A DNA stretch of 64,000 nucleotides from Coenobita brevimanus (Eukaryota > Arthropoda > Malacostraca > Decapoda > Coenobitidae), in contig CM064683.1 of assembly GCA_032717465.1 (NCBI GenBank), positions 42,397,018 through 42,461,017 on the forward strand, written 5' to 3'. Of this stretch, positions 23,314-35,456 are shown piece after piece; position 1 is the stretch's first letter, and each line of letters begins with the position of its first letter. Under the pieces are notes generated by a model. That model saw nothing but the letters and a program-made list of their open reading frames with translations. It made no database searches and had not been told where the DNA came from. The position numbers and the translations under genes were made by a program.

Positions 23314-23479
23314 TTATTATTGATATTACTACTATATGCAAGTAATCTTTGTTTATTTTAATGATTTTATTATAGTCTGTGTCCTACTGGTGACCGTATT
23401 AGCAAGCCTCATTTGTGATGTTTCTAAACAGATTCATTAAATGTTTTAGAGTATTGTTGTATTCACTTGCATGTGGCTT

Positions 23480-24183
23480 CTAAACAGTCCTTATTTCTAA
23501 ACATCTCTTGACAGCAGACACCTACAACTTTATGGAATTCTTGCTATGCTGATCAATGCAGATCAGTGACCCCACTGAGTCTAGCCATTACCTCATTAGC
23601 CCACTGGTCGGGTCTCTCATCACAGAGATTCTCCAACCGTTGCTTGAACGTGATAGCACTACCCCTACCTACAATTGTACACTGTCTGACCTGCACCCAC
23701 CTGTGTGGGTTCTTACTGTCTTTTGGCTTACACTCTTTCCCACACAACAGACAGTCTTATTCTTTCCCACAAAACAGACAGTCTTACTGGCAATCAAGGC
23801 CATTACATTAGGCCTTCACCAACCTTTAGGAAACACCAATGTCAACCAGCATAGACTTTCTCTTTCTTTGTTCATGGGAGGAGGGAACAGGGCAGCTCAG
23901 TGGTAGAGCACTTGACTCTAGAGTGTAAGGTCGAAAGTTCGTGCCCAGCCCGTGTAACTGCCTTGTCGGAAGGGGTAGTGCTCTCCCATCACCTAGTAAG
24001 GATATATGATCTATCCACGTCTAGCTCATGGAATTTATTCCGTTTTCTCTGTTCATTGTTTTTACTCCTCGATGTATAGCTACAGTAACATGATTTGTGA
24101 ACTAAAATATCACTTCCTGACAGAGTTGCGTACAGTTCATCGCGTTTCACTTTGCTTGTAGCGACGATCTTCTGCACGGCCAC
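23480..24183 (-). pseudogene. Broken ORF of an unnamed repeated-domain family, split by a SINE
   Basis: Minus strand, two pieces flank the SINE. First piece 24183-23989: VATSKVKRDELYATL, then LVHKSCYCSYTSRSK. Second piece 23790-23480: CGKECKPKDSKNPHRW, TFKQRLENLCDERPDQWANE and GVTDLH, then EFHKVV after stops. I recall this Cys/His-containing layout (CGKEC, C--R-DQWA-EV, DLH-ADA-YH) from repeated ORFs of unknown function, possibly transposon-borne, in arthropods and cnidarians. A 26-bp tandem duplication (about 23745-23790) doubles the CGK segment. Confidence 0.5.
23883..24005 (+). mobile_element. tRNA-derived SINE (second family) inside a broken ORF
   Basis: GGCAGCTCAGTGGTAGAGC (D-arm/A box) and GAAAGTTCGTGCCCAGCCC (B-box region), then TGCCTTGTCGGAAGGGGTAG, the same plan as 7743-7896. 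Confidence 0.7.
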
Positions 24184-24199
24184 GGTGTTGAATGTCTGT

Positions 24200-25650
24200 A
24201 ATGCTCCCTTGGCACTACACAGTCAGAAGAGCCACCGCCCCTCTCCAGCAGCCATGACGACTTCGATGGCCTGGGGTGCTGCAGGACTGATGCTCGGATG
24301 CTGATCACGCCCGATCGTCGCGCTCTCAAATGAGGAAAAAATTTGTAAGCCACTAAACCACGAGAAGATAACGAACGACATAATTCGGTCAATAGAGATG
24401 TTTTTTCTGATTTATGGCCAAATTAGATTGTTCTCATCTGATCTGACCTTGACTTTGACCCCGTAACCAAAAATAACTCCAGATTGGGCTCCCTGCCCTC
24501 TAACCCCCCTAAAAAAATGGTATTACACGACCCTCTATGTCACCGAGATTAAAAGATGAACACTCAAAATGACGGCGGCTGCCATCTTGAATTCTGACAA
24601 ATGCTCAACGTTGTGAAGCTGGCAACCAAGCTAATTCTCTCCTAACTGTATAGAAAACATTTCAGTGAAAAAAGTTTGCTGTAGTTAACACTGCAAGGTC
24701 TCATAACGGAATTATAAGGGCGGCAACTCGACTATAAGGTAAGTCAATTAACTTCAGTAAAGTCATTTCATCAGTCTGAGTTCAGAAGCTTCAACTAAAT
24801 TTGGTAATGTTGGGTTTGTTAGGTCAGAGTAGGTTGGGTAGCAGTAGTGGCAACACTGCCTGCACCCGGTGGACTAGGCCTGCCCTAACCTGACCCCTCC
24901 TGGCAGGTCAGGTCAGGGCAGGGACACCACTAAATTAAATACGAGCCACGACGCTACCTCCTGGGTGGTTTGGAAACGCGTCCACACACACACACACACA
25001 AAGACGCACACAGTTCTTATCCTTACCCTTTTCTCTACACTTCTCTCGTCGCTTCTTCTATATACGAGTACACTGTCATCCTAGTGGTAGCTGGTGGCAG
25101 CCATTGTCCAGTCACTTGATGCAGAGTTGCTAAGTGCTTCCTTCACCTTTACGATTCTGTTTCTGTATTGCTCTCCTCTCTTCCTACTTCTTATTTTTTT
25201 AATCTCATGGGGAGGGTAATAAAGAATGCGTCACCAGCATCCCTGCCTGTCGTAAGAGGCGACTAAAAGAAGTCTTTTGTTTCCAGTATTTTTCTCCTTA
25301 CTGTGCCCTCCCTCTCTTCTGCCCCATCTCTCTTCTTGATATTTCCTTGTTTCTTCCGGCCTTCATTTTCCCTCAACTCCTATCAGGTTATATGTTTGGT
25401 TTTATAACATGGATAGTTTAAGGACCTCCCATTGACACCGACCCTTCCTCCGCTCCTCCCTATGCTTTAACGCTAAACCGTTTCATCACTAAACTGCTTC
25501 ATCACGAAAACCACTTCAACACCAGGCTTAGTGCCATACCAGTATAGCCCATTTATGGCTTTGTGCTGGTTACTGATTAGTCCCTCCTTCCTTCCTTCCT
25601 TGCTTACTTCCACCATTCCTTTTTTTTTTTTTTTTGTAACTCTTCTTTCC
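24200..25650. other. No gene recognised; conserved retroelement motif at ~25240
   Basis: Mostly unique sequence. At 25238-25265 CTGCCTGTCGTAAGAGGCGAC followed by TAAAAG contains a GTCG/CGAC hairpin. From memory this motif recurs near LINE starts in many animal genomes, which I could not verify. Confidence 0.45.
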
Positions 25651-25654
25651 ACTT

Positions 25655-25790
25655 CAGGTGACTCTACACAGAGTGACAAGTCTGATGGTTTCCTGTAACT
25701 CAGAAAATCATTTACAGTGCTGGGTGTTAGCCATATAACCAGATCACGGTATGTAGTGGAGCCAGCTGTAGTTCCCCTGTTAACTAGGTG
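25655..25790 (+). mobile_element. Family B repeat, partial
   Basis: GTGACTCTACACAGAGTGACAAG, GGTTTCCTG and GTTAGCCATATAACCAGATC match the 5' half of family B. Confidence 0.65.
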
Positions 25791-25894
25791 TAGAGACGCA
25801 AAAGCGGCATCCAGCCGGGAACCAAACCTCCATACTTTTAGCCGCGCCTTGCCTTGGCAATGCACTGTCAACACACAAGGGAACATCACTTGAC

Positions 25895-25998
25895 TGCATG
25901 GAACGACCCTCCAGGGGCTGTTGCTTGCCTCTGGTCGATGAGTCTGCTGAGCTAGACAGACTGGGGTTCATGAACAACAACAACAACAACAACAACAA
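25895..25998 (+). mobile_element. Family C repeat with (AAC)n tail
   Basis: CTCTGGTCGATGAGTCTGCTG, GACAGACTGGGGTTCATG, then (AAC)n. See the related copies at 6410-6490 and 39019-39110. Confidence 0.5.
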
Positions 25999-26284
25999 GA
26001 CTGTCATGCACTCATCATTAGCTACAGTACTTTCACCTTACGCTGAATCAGTCTTGCAATATCATCCCCCCCCCCCTTCACAAACACCGTCTCACACCTC
26101 ACGTCTCATCAATACTACAATGCCAACCTTTGCTCTTACTCTATCATTCATCCCAGACGTTTTTCCCTTGCATCTCAAAGCACCTCTTCTCACATTCCTT
26201 TCACCTTGTCTCTCTCTGCTTTGATATATCAATTGTCATTTAAAACACACGAATTATCTCACAGCCTAATTAAACGGCAATACT

Positions 26285-26500
26285 TACTTCACCAATTACA
26301 CAGAAACACCCCCGCTAATAGCATTATACCAGTCCTAAATTAGTCTGGTCTATCATGCATTCAAGATGGACGGTGAGTATTAGTGTCAGAGTGGCGCGTA
26401 AGGCACGTAGGCGGCCGGATGGGCCATAAGGAACAGGTTATTAAGTTTATGCCTGTTGTTTTGCAAGGCAAATAAAGATAATATCCCAGTTATTATTACA
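26285..26500 (+). mobile_element. SINE family A, body only (5'-truncated)
   Basis: ACCCCCGCTAATAGC, CCAGTCC, CATTCAAGATGGACGGTGAG and the following ~100 bp match the family-A body; the tRNA head is missing. Confidence 0.65.
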
Positions 26501-27111
26501 TCCACACTCATTCAGACACGGCAGTCTGAGCCTCATTCTCATTTTCTTACGCTCACCCCAGAACCAGGCCCCATTCACCACCCTTTTTGTCGCCTTTTAT
26601 AACATGTAGGAAATGTGTAGTAGTATTTTCCCCCATAACCAGGGAAAAGTTTTTCGGTGTTTAAAAGTCGTGTGTACTGTGGTAGTCTGTGTCTACACTA
26701 AATATACTGTATAACTGTGTTTATCCCCTGCCTGAAGGTACTGAATGAGTTGAATGAGTACTTATTACTGGTTCCTTTCACTACCATGGTGTTACTTCCT
26801 AAGAATGACGGCAGCCAACCAGATGTAACTGAATACACCGGAGGGAATGCAGTTATTTTTGTTTGTAAAATATGCAAGAAAACCTGGACGAGTAAACCTG
26901 GTCAATGAAGTGAAAATCTGCAGTGGCTGTACCTTTGTCCTAAAGCAAAGATGACTGTAGTGAGTGCAAAGAATCAAGTAATACGTCTGCTGAGTGTTAA
27001 CTATAAGCTTTCTGGAAATGTGGTGATGAGTAGGTTATGACAGACAACACAGCTCCTGGTGGGTGAGAATGAACAGGCTGGTATTGTGTAGTGTACGTCA
27101 GCATTATTTTA

Positions 27112-27430
27112 TACGTCCAGCTTTTGGCATAGGAGTAACAGCCAGTTCCATAAGGCCCAACAGTCTTTCTACGTACCATACTCCCCATGTCACCACTTCG
27201 GCGCTAACAGCCACCATCTATATTGAATACATGAGAGGACTGTATCATACAGGTATGGTGTATTGGTATGGGGGAGGGGTGCTTTTACGACTTGTCGGTG
27301 AATCATATGATATATCAGTTAAGTCTGACTGAACGAAATTCAAATTTGACACTAATCCCTGCCCCAGCCGGGAATCGATCTCGTGTCCATTAGGGCAGCA
27401 GACCACCTCTCTAACGACTCGGCCACCACC
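27112..27430 (-). mobile_element. tRNA-derived SINE (family A), minus strand
   Basis: Reverse complement has GTGGCCGAGTCGTTAGAGAG, GATCGATTCCCGGCTGGGGC (B box), then CACCATACCTGTATGA, ATTCAATA(T)AGATGG and GTTAGCGCCGAAGTGG, the same body as 43158-43533. Confidence 0.75.
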
Positions 27431-27729
27431 TTCCCCACTTGCCAGAGACAATGTTCTAGGTGGCCACTGAGTTATTATTTGTATATTTTATAGAGCTGGA
27501 CGGGGCCACTGGTGCTTAAGACAGGAAGATGTTTTTCTGTGTATTGCACCTTAAATCCGGTGACGTCTTTCTTAGTTCATTCTTGCCTCAGTTTGGCGAT
27601 TTTTTCTTGGTACAAAATACCTCTCGCACTGAAGAGGTATGTGAAGGGTATATTTGCCTCTCTACTCTTGGAAAACTCTATCGTGCTGAATAAAATTGTC
27701 TGTTGGCAACAAGAATAAGTGTATAAATA

Positions 27730-28110
27730 AACATCACAGTACTGATGGGGTTACGGAAACGAAACAAAGTGATGAAGTTATACGATAGTGGCAAAGCATT
27801 TGTAAGAGTGTCTGGGTTTAGAATAACTATGGGAGTGATACAAGGGTGTGTGATGCCTCTGCGCAGTTGTTCAGTGTTTATATGAATTAGATTATTGAAG
27901 AGGTCGTAGTGAATGAGGTAAAAGGGAATTAAAGAATAAGGAACAGTGAAAGACAATCATATCGGATTTCAGAAATGCAGATGATGTTTCAATATTTGTT
28001 TTTACTGATCTGGTTATTGTATATACCGGTTCAAAATTTGGCTGCAGACTGAACTAATGATTCCGGATAGCAAAAGTGATGCATCGTTCTTTCTACAATC
28101 ACAGAATCCT
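27730..28110 (+). pseudogene. LINE RT fragment (VRVS to ADD)
   Basis: GKAFVRVSGF, MGVIQGCVMPL (the GV-QGC-MSP motif) and, after a stop and a shift, NADDVSIF (the catalytic Asp pair) and FGCRLN. Related to the scrap at 30380 by family but in scrambled order, so a separate fragment. Confidence 0.55.
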
Positions 28111-29207
28111 TCCAGCTTCTGTCAGTGTTCACTTGTGTTCATTTTTGCATCTAAAATCAGAGAACTTATAATGAACATTCTTTCTTCACACAATTTCTTT
28201 AGTCGACTTCTATTATCGTTTGCTCTGGCACATCAGCAAGACCTTTTACATCATTCACAGGACCTGGACCAACTCTTTTATTCATATCATTAATCATAAT
28301 CACTGTAATGGTTCTGGGCACATATTCCGTCATTCAATATTGGTGGTAATAATTCACATCTTCCTCCACACCTCTGTCAACACTGAGTACAAATGCATTA
28401 ATCAGAACCACTTCTACCGCCTCACATTTAATGTTGACATATATGCAGGTCTGACGTGACACATTAATTACTGCACAATATTTTCCAACACTAATCATTA
28501 TCAACAAACTCCCTCCTTCCTTAGTCTTCCCATGAACGCTCATGGTTGATTGTCTATACGTCTCACACCATTCATTCATTTCGTTTCATTTTATTGTCAT
28601 TAACTGTTTTTTTTTTTTTTCAACAGGAAATCAAATAAAGAAAAGCTTCCCACAGCCATTGCCTAACAGAAGCCGAACTCCAGAGGGACCTTGAGTTCAA
28701 GGTCACTGATCTTGTGCATGTCACGTTAAGTCATCACAGTCTATAAGTCCACCAAGTTTGGTGGCTTTAATGCTTCATGGAAAATTAGATGACATCCGGA
28801 ATATCCGGAAAAGTCCCAGTGTTGGGTCGTGGACGACCTCGGACGATATTCATCCGATTAAGATCATATTCCTTTCAGAGCTGCTCCCTGGCAATTGGTA
28901 TATGATGTATAAATTTCTGCTTTCAGGCTTGAGTCGTTCCTGAGATAATGACAACAATTTGTTTCCTATGTTCCGGATACTATTCAGGGATCCGGTTAAC
29001 ATAATTTCTTCCAATTTTGCCAGATGAAGCGGCCAGCTGGGGGACTCAGCTGACAAATTTTGAAGGTCATAGGCCAAACAGCCTCTGAGTAATAACTATT
29101 TACTTTTTAAGAAGAAATAATAATAATACGAAGAATATTGACAAAATGATACTGCCCACAGGGATGTGGAAAGTTAATCTCTTTCTTTTGGTCTGGTGGA
29201 AAGACTG

Positions 29208-29238
<31 letters not shown>

Positions 29239-30370
29239 GAAACTTGCAAATCACCCTGTTGGTGGAGCTTGGTGGGCAGATGGGTGGGATGGGGTGGATT
29301 GGTGGTTGGGTGGGTGGGGTGGGCAGGGAGTTAGGGGCGGGTGAGGTATATCAATGGCTGGGCGGGTGGGAAGGATGGGTGGTGGATGGGCGAGGTGGAG
29401 TGGTAGATGTGGATGGGTAGGGTGGGTGGATGTGTATATTCTCCGAGCAAAAGGCAGGAGACGGGCATATGCTGCAAACTGTAGTTTTTAGCAAACCTAG
29501 CGACTTTTACTAAAATTTTGGTAATCGTGAAACATGTTTGTATAGGACATTGGACCTTACTTAGTGACAAAACTTCTTATGTTACTGTTTAATTGGATGA
29601 ACGAGGTTTAGTGAATATAGCTGCATTAACCCCTACGGTCCGAGGATGTCTTTTCCTTATATATTTGCTATCACATATAATTTTTTACATGACTTTATTA
29701 ATCCCTTCATTGCCAAGATTCTCTCTCTCTCTGCTTGAGCTGTTAAAGGCAGATCCTTTGCCACAGTCATTCTTAACGCTATCCAGCACACATTGCAGGT
29801 ATTCATGGCGTACAGTTGTCAGTCGTCGCTGCAACACACCTTCTAATCCCACCCCAGGACGGAGGCAAGTCGTAGGCAAAGTTTCACACTGAACCAACAC
29901 TTGTTATTGGTAGTTCAGAACATTTCCTAACTTCACCAGCATCAGTGCCATTGGCAACTGTTCCCCGTGTAGTCTAACAAAAGGTCGTTTTGAAAGTGGA
30001 TTTGGAGTTTCCTATCACCCCATTCCTTAGTGATTTACTCCGGATACTACTCATCAATAGCATTCTTATTTTAAAGATGCAAGCTATGTCAACATTTAAA
30101 CAAATTAGCGACGTATTTGTTATTTTAATCTTAATACTTTCAGGTGATATAATTCAACTTAGGAGAGAGACTGTTCGAAGTTGAGGTGTTAGATACAGCC
30201 TCCATCAACCTCTTCACAGCAAGAGGTCCTTCCAGAGTTGAGTTAAAATGGTTAAGGTGGAAACAAGAATGAATGAAAAATGTGCTATTTAATTGAAAAT
30301 TGAACAGGGGTTCTTCCAATGTATGAATTCCCTCCGGCCGGGAGAGAGAGAAAAGTGAGTGTAAATATTG
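28110..30370. other. No gene recognised
   Basis: Contains a poly(T) run (28608-28622), a (CT)n run (29209-29236) followed by a GGGTGG-rich tract (29268-29435), and otherwise featureless sequence. Confidence 0.5.
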
Positions 30371-30379
30371 AAGTTATAA

Positions 30380-30600
30380 GAGTGCAACGAACTCTTTCTC
30401 TAAATGTTTGAAGAATGGGAAAGTCGCAGGTGATAATGAGGTAGATACTGAAATGATGAACTGCAGTGGGGGAAGAGAACTGAGCTGTTTATGGAAAGAT
30501 TTTTCAAATTTGGAAGGCTGTAAAGCTGAATATTGAAATGATCTAAAAAAGCAGTAGAGTGCAGTGAACTGTCTATAAGAAGTATGTAATAAATACTCTA
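30380..30600 (+). pseudogene. LINE RT fragment (fingers region)
   Basis: The plus strand reads NGKVAGDNEVDTEMMNCSGG, resembling the K-AG-D-I--EMLK-GG motif early in RTE/jockey-like RTs, then decays with stops. Very degraded. Confidence 0.4.
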
Positions 30601-31003
30601 TGAACGGGGATGTACTGTACCCATACGACTAGAGCTGGCTTTCATGTATTACGCAATAAATAGGTCGACTCGGTCCCCGCGTGTATTTAGTTTATGCCCC
30701 TTAGCGATTCAGATTATGCCCCATATCTTACCAGTGATACCTCATGTTCCCGCAAAAGCACTTACCATCAAACGAGTTGATACGCAGTTCCAAGCTGCCG
30801 TTTGGTGTTCGTGTCTCAGGGTCATTTATTACGACAGAGAGCACTATCGCATAAAAAAAAAAAAATCCTTTTACACAAATATTAACAGTGTAGCTTCTGG
30901 TAACAAATATACATACATACACACAGTCTTGATATTCATGGAGTATGTCAGTACATGCTGGATACATTTGTAGTCAGTGATACATATATATAAATATATA
31001 TTA

Positions 31004-31021
31004 TTTATTTATTGATTTATT
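31004..31021 (-). terminator. Candidate poly(A) signals of the HSD17B8-like gene
   Basis: Three AATAAA hexamers on the minus strand (31021-31016, 31013-31008, 31009-31004), about 500 nt downstream of the TAA stop. The region is AT-rich, so chance occurrence is possible. Confidence 0.4.
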
Positions 31022-31372
31022 TGTAGGTCCTCAGCTTCTGTTTGTCTTCGTGGCAAACTTCTCCCCAAATGCCAAAAAACACTGCTGACGTTTGCTCGGC
31101 TTCTACATGATAATTACCGCAGTTCCTGGGTCCATAAATCACTACCATATAGGGCGTTTCAATTTCCTGTCATCAACTTTTAAAGGTATGTCATATTTTT
31201 ATCCAGCAAAAAGGCGAACTTGGAAGGTTTCTGGAAATTTATTGGGTTCCAAATACACTCGTACTCTAAACTCCTTAACATCTTTTGTTTTTGGAGCCTT
31301 TTACTCCCTCCTCCTCTTTTCGTATGATTATCCGTACAAATCTGTACTGTATACACAGACACATGTAAATTT

Positions 31373-31514
<142 letters not shown>

Positions 31515-31606
31515 TTACATGTCGTATCCTCCCGTCACCTCAACACAGGCCCCCACCATGTAGCTGCTCCGCTCGCTCAGCAGGAACGCCACCACTTCAG
31601 CCACTT
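31515..31606 (-). CDS. HSD17B8: HSD17B8-like exon 6 (C-terminus and stop)
   Basis: Lies 9.5 kb from exon 5. Acceptor catattcag, then in matching phase [18 protein letters not shown] and [11 protein letters not shown], then TAA at 31517-31515. This is the expected SDR tail (E-VA-VVAFL-SE-S-Y--G--VEVTGG), which supports assigning it to the same gene despite the distance. A (CA)n/(TA)n microsatellite starts within a few bases of the stop. Confidence 0.85.
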
Positions 31607-34082
31607 CTGAATATGGGGAAAAAAATGAAGAGTAACATTAAATAAGAAAAAGAAACAGTATAAACATTTTTAAAGCTGAACATATTTATCAAGTTCATTC
31701 AGTCTGTCCATTATCAACAACTGAAAATGGGGACCTGGATGTAAATCAACGGTTGCGTGTCGTGTTCTGGGGTAATGTTTGTGTGCTTTCCTTCTCAGTC
31801 ACACTTGTATGTGTTTGTGATTGTCCCTCGCCACACAATACTGCCCGTGCATGGAGGGTTAAGCCCCAACACTAACCCCTTCAACTGCAAATCACTTTCT
31901 TGCCAACGATCTCTTCCCCTGTCCCCCTCCTTCCTACCGATCTGGTGGTTAGCCACCAACATCTGGTTCTTCCCTTCTCAGTCACACAGGCTGTATCATC
32001 GTTAGAGGGATGGCCTGAATATTTAGATAGCACGTGTTAGATAACACTGGAGTTCTGTGATTGAATCCACAATTTATCAGTCTTGTAGTGTGTTTCTCTT
32101 GCTTACTTATTTTCCTCAGCCAACCTCTTAAATGCTTCTCATCATACATTCAGCCCTTGTCTTCAACCTCTCATCTATTACATACTAGTAGTATCATTTC
32201 TAACCTCATTCTAGCCATAAAATTGTTATATAGCTCTGCTATTGCAAAGAACACATTATTGCAGTTTCCACAAACGAACACTAGAAAGGTTCTAGAACAG
32301 AACTGCAAAACAGACATCCCTTCTAACTATAACCTTATCACACACTTGTTATAAGTCAAAGGCCAGCTTAGAAGCGTGCATACTGTTAGACATTTTACAA
32401 GAAAAATTAAGAAAGACACGTTTCTTTCTTCTTCCCTTACACAAACGGGCTCCCAAATCCACTGAATGTCCCAGACTGTGTTACTCATTTACTGAGTCAC
32501 TGTTCTCTTTTTAAAGGATGAACTCTGGCAAGTTGCAACCACAGAATTATATGAATGTCACTATGGGGGCTGTTGAAGGGTGGGAGTGCCAGTGGCGTCT
32601 AGGTTGTATCTGAGATGCAGGTGTTTTGCGTTTTGGGTGTGTCTGGAGTTTATCTTAGCGGTTTCTCCAGACAAAATATATGTTGGGATGTGTCCGTGTG
32701 CTGGATACGGTCTGGGTGGGTGTAGTTTTGAAACGTAGGCTGAGATGAAGGCGCCTGACGGCATCAAGCTGGTAGATACAAGTTCTGTGATTGGTTTTTA
32801 TATCCATTGATGACGACGCTGTTTTTTTTCAGTAGTCATGTGTTGAGTACCAGTAGATGCAAGAAAAAGTGGCATGTATGACAGAACCGTTAGTATTACA
32901 GTAACCAGAAGCCAGTAAGTATTGTTCACGAGATCAAGAAACAAAAACCTTACAAAATAAGTGAGCTTTTATTCTCTGATGTGTTTGTCTACTTATTCTT
33001 ATCATAATAAACCTGACATGCACACAGTACCTTGTGGAATACTGTATTATTTAACAGGGGGCGAAACTTATATATACATGGGTTCCTACACGCACTTTTT
33101 GCCACTGGACGCAAGTCACACTTCGCCAGGCATATTATCAACCTGCAGACGATTTTTGTATTCAGTCGACCTCCATACGGCTGAATATAGCTTAAGGGAG
33201 ACCTCTTCTGTGGGAAGAGTTAAGGAAGGCTATATATATTGTCTAACACATCCAGTTTGAAACCACTCTCATGACCAGTTTAAAATATATCTGGAGATAG
33301 CAAGAATAAGATAAAGGAAATCGTTATGGTTGTGAAAGAGTAAATTTCAACAGTTCGGTCCATCTGTTGCTGAATTAGCCATCCAGACGCTTTTATCTCT
33401 TATATAAGGGTTGGTGAAGACTGTACGAGTATCTACAGTAGCTGACAGTTTAATTGGTCCCTTGAAGAGTGTATAGAAAGAAGCAATCACCGAGGGTGTT
33501 AGTACTGGTTGTTGGAACCCTCTTTCGTTGAGTTCAACGTCCTTCTTCGAATTCTTCGATTCCCTGAAGCCTCCTGGTCCGTCTTTATTCACCATCAGAT
33601 AATTCTATGCAGCGACGTATATCACTAATATATTAAAGAATTAGTGAAGGCTGCATCTAACACCTCAGTCGAAATATGCCTCCTAATATGCATAAAATCA
33701 TCTAAAGATAACAAGTAAATAAGATATCTGTGCAGGGGGTAATGCTAATAGTTGGAACCCTCCTTCACCGAGTTCATTATCCTGCTTCATTTCCACTGAA
33801 CCCTTGAAGCTGGCAAGAGAATAAGAGATGTCCCATACCATGATAGGGTTAACAGTGACGGTATTCACACTATGGCGGTATTTTTGTCCTGCCCTTTGAG
33901 CGGTCATAACCAGCCACAACCCGAGGCTTCCCGTGACGTGACTGGTGTAGACATTTATCTCGTCAAAATGGCAGCACGAAAATGTGGCGTAGGTCATATG
34001 TGAACGATATCGATTGCCGTAGCTGGAACAAATATTACAGAGGAGACGTCCATGACAGGGTTTACAGTAATGATTTTATTTT

Positions 34083-34135
<53 letters not shown>

Positions 34136-35389
34136 CACACCCACACCCACACACACACACACACACCAGGCCCGTAATTTTCAACACATATTTTGTGGGG
34201 CGGCGAGACAAAATGTAGGCCTACAGTATATACCTTCGTACTAGAAACTTATCATTAAATCAGAACGCTTCATTTTGCAGAACATTCGATATTTTTCAGT
34301 CTGATTCTACCTAAAAGTTGATGTTTAAAGAGGCATGTATGTTTAGTGATTGAACTGGATGTGTAAATAACAGGCTTCACTTTCTGCAAGTCTGAACATT
34401 GAGCTCAAACTGTAACCAAGTTTAATAATTTGGCTTTCCTACATTTTTGGTGTAGTAAGCTGCACCCTCATCAAGATTGTTCCTACACGCCTGCGGTAGG
34501 ATTCAGGTTGAAACATACCGCCCTGCCTTTATTCTTTTGGAAACGATAAGATTATCAACGACTAAGTACTAGCCTATTATGATTTAGTTTGTGATCAGTT
34601 TGGATCAGAATTGGAAATATTCGATCAAACACGCGTAGAATTGTTGGCATTTTCAACAAAATCACTCCAAGTTTTTCTTCCATTTTTTTTTTTCATATTC
34701 AGCCTTATAAGTCCAACGTTGTTTTCTTTCGTATTAAAGTTCACTCATCTTCCATAACATAACATGTATTTGCCCCCCTCTCCCCCCCACACATTTGCAT
34801 TCCATCATAAAACTCTTGATCTTAAAGAATACATATTCCACCATACGATAGGCACAAAATATAAAGATTTATTCAACATGCCAGACACGAGCAAACATGG
34901 CTTTTCTTCTCTGTTGTGTCAATAAATTCGTTCAGAACCGCCTTCAGATCAAGAGTGTCAAGTCTCAAAGAATGAACACTCAGCATGTGGTTTAGCCGGT
35001 TGTGGGCCATTGTGCTACTCAAGTCTCTCTTTAGTGTTAACGATAACAAAACACAGAAGCATAATTATAAACACATAAGAGAGAAAACAGACTCACAGGC
35101 CAGAAGGCAATAGGGAGCTATCAACAACGTTTGGCGAATGACAAGAACAGCATTGCCACACAACGTAAACATTGAAAAACATGTAACACTACCACGGTGC
35201 GTCTCAAATAGTTGTGCCAACAAGATTTAAGATAATATTCGACATATAGTATCATATTTTACTTACAAACTTGGTCAGTGTCATGAGTTGTTACTGAACC
35301 TCAATGTTAGTTGAAGTTTTGACAAATTAATATACAGAAAACATTGGGGAGCTATAGTGCCCCTAGCCCATCCAGAAATAACGGCCCTG

Positions 35390-35456
<67 letters not shown>

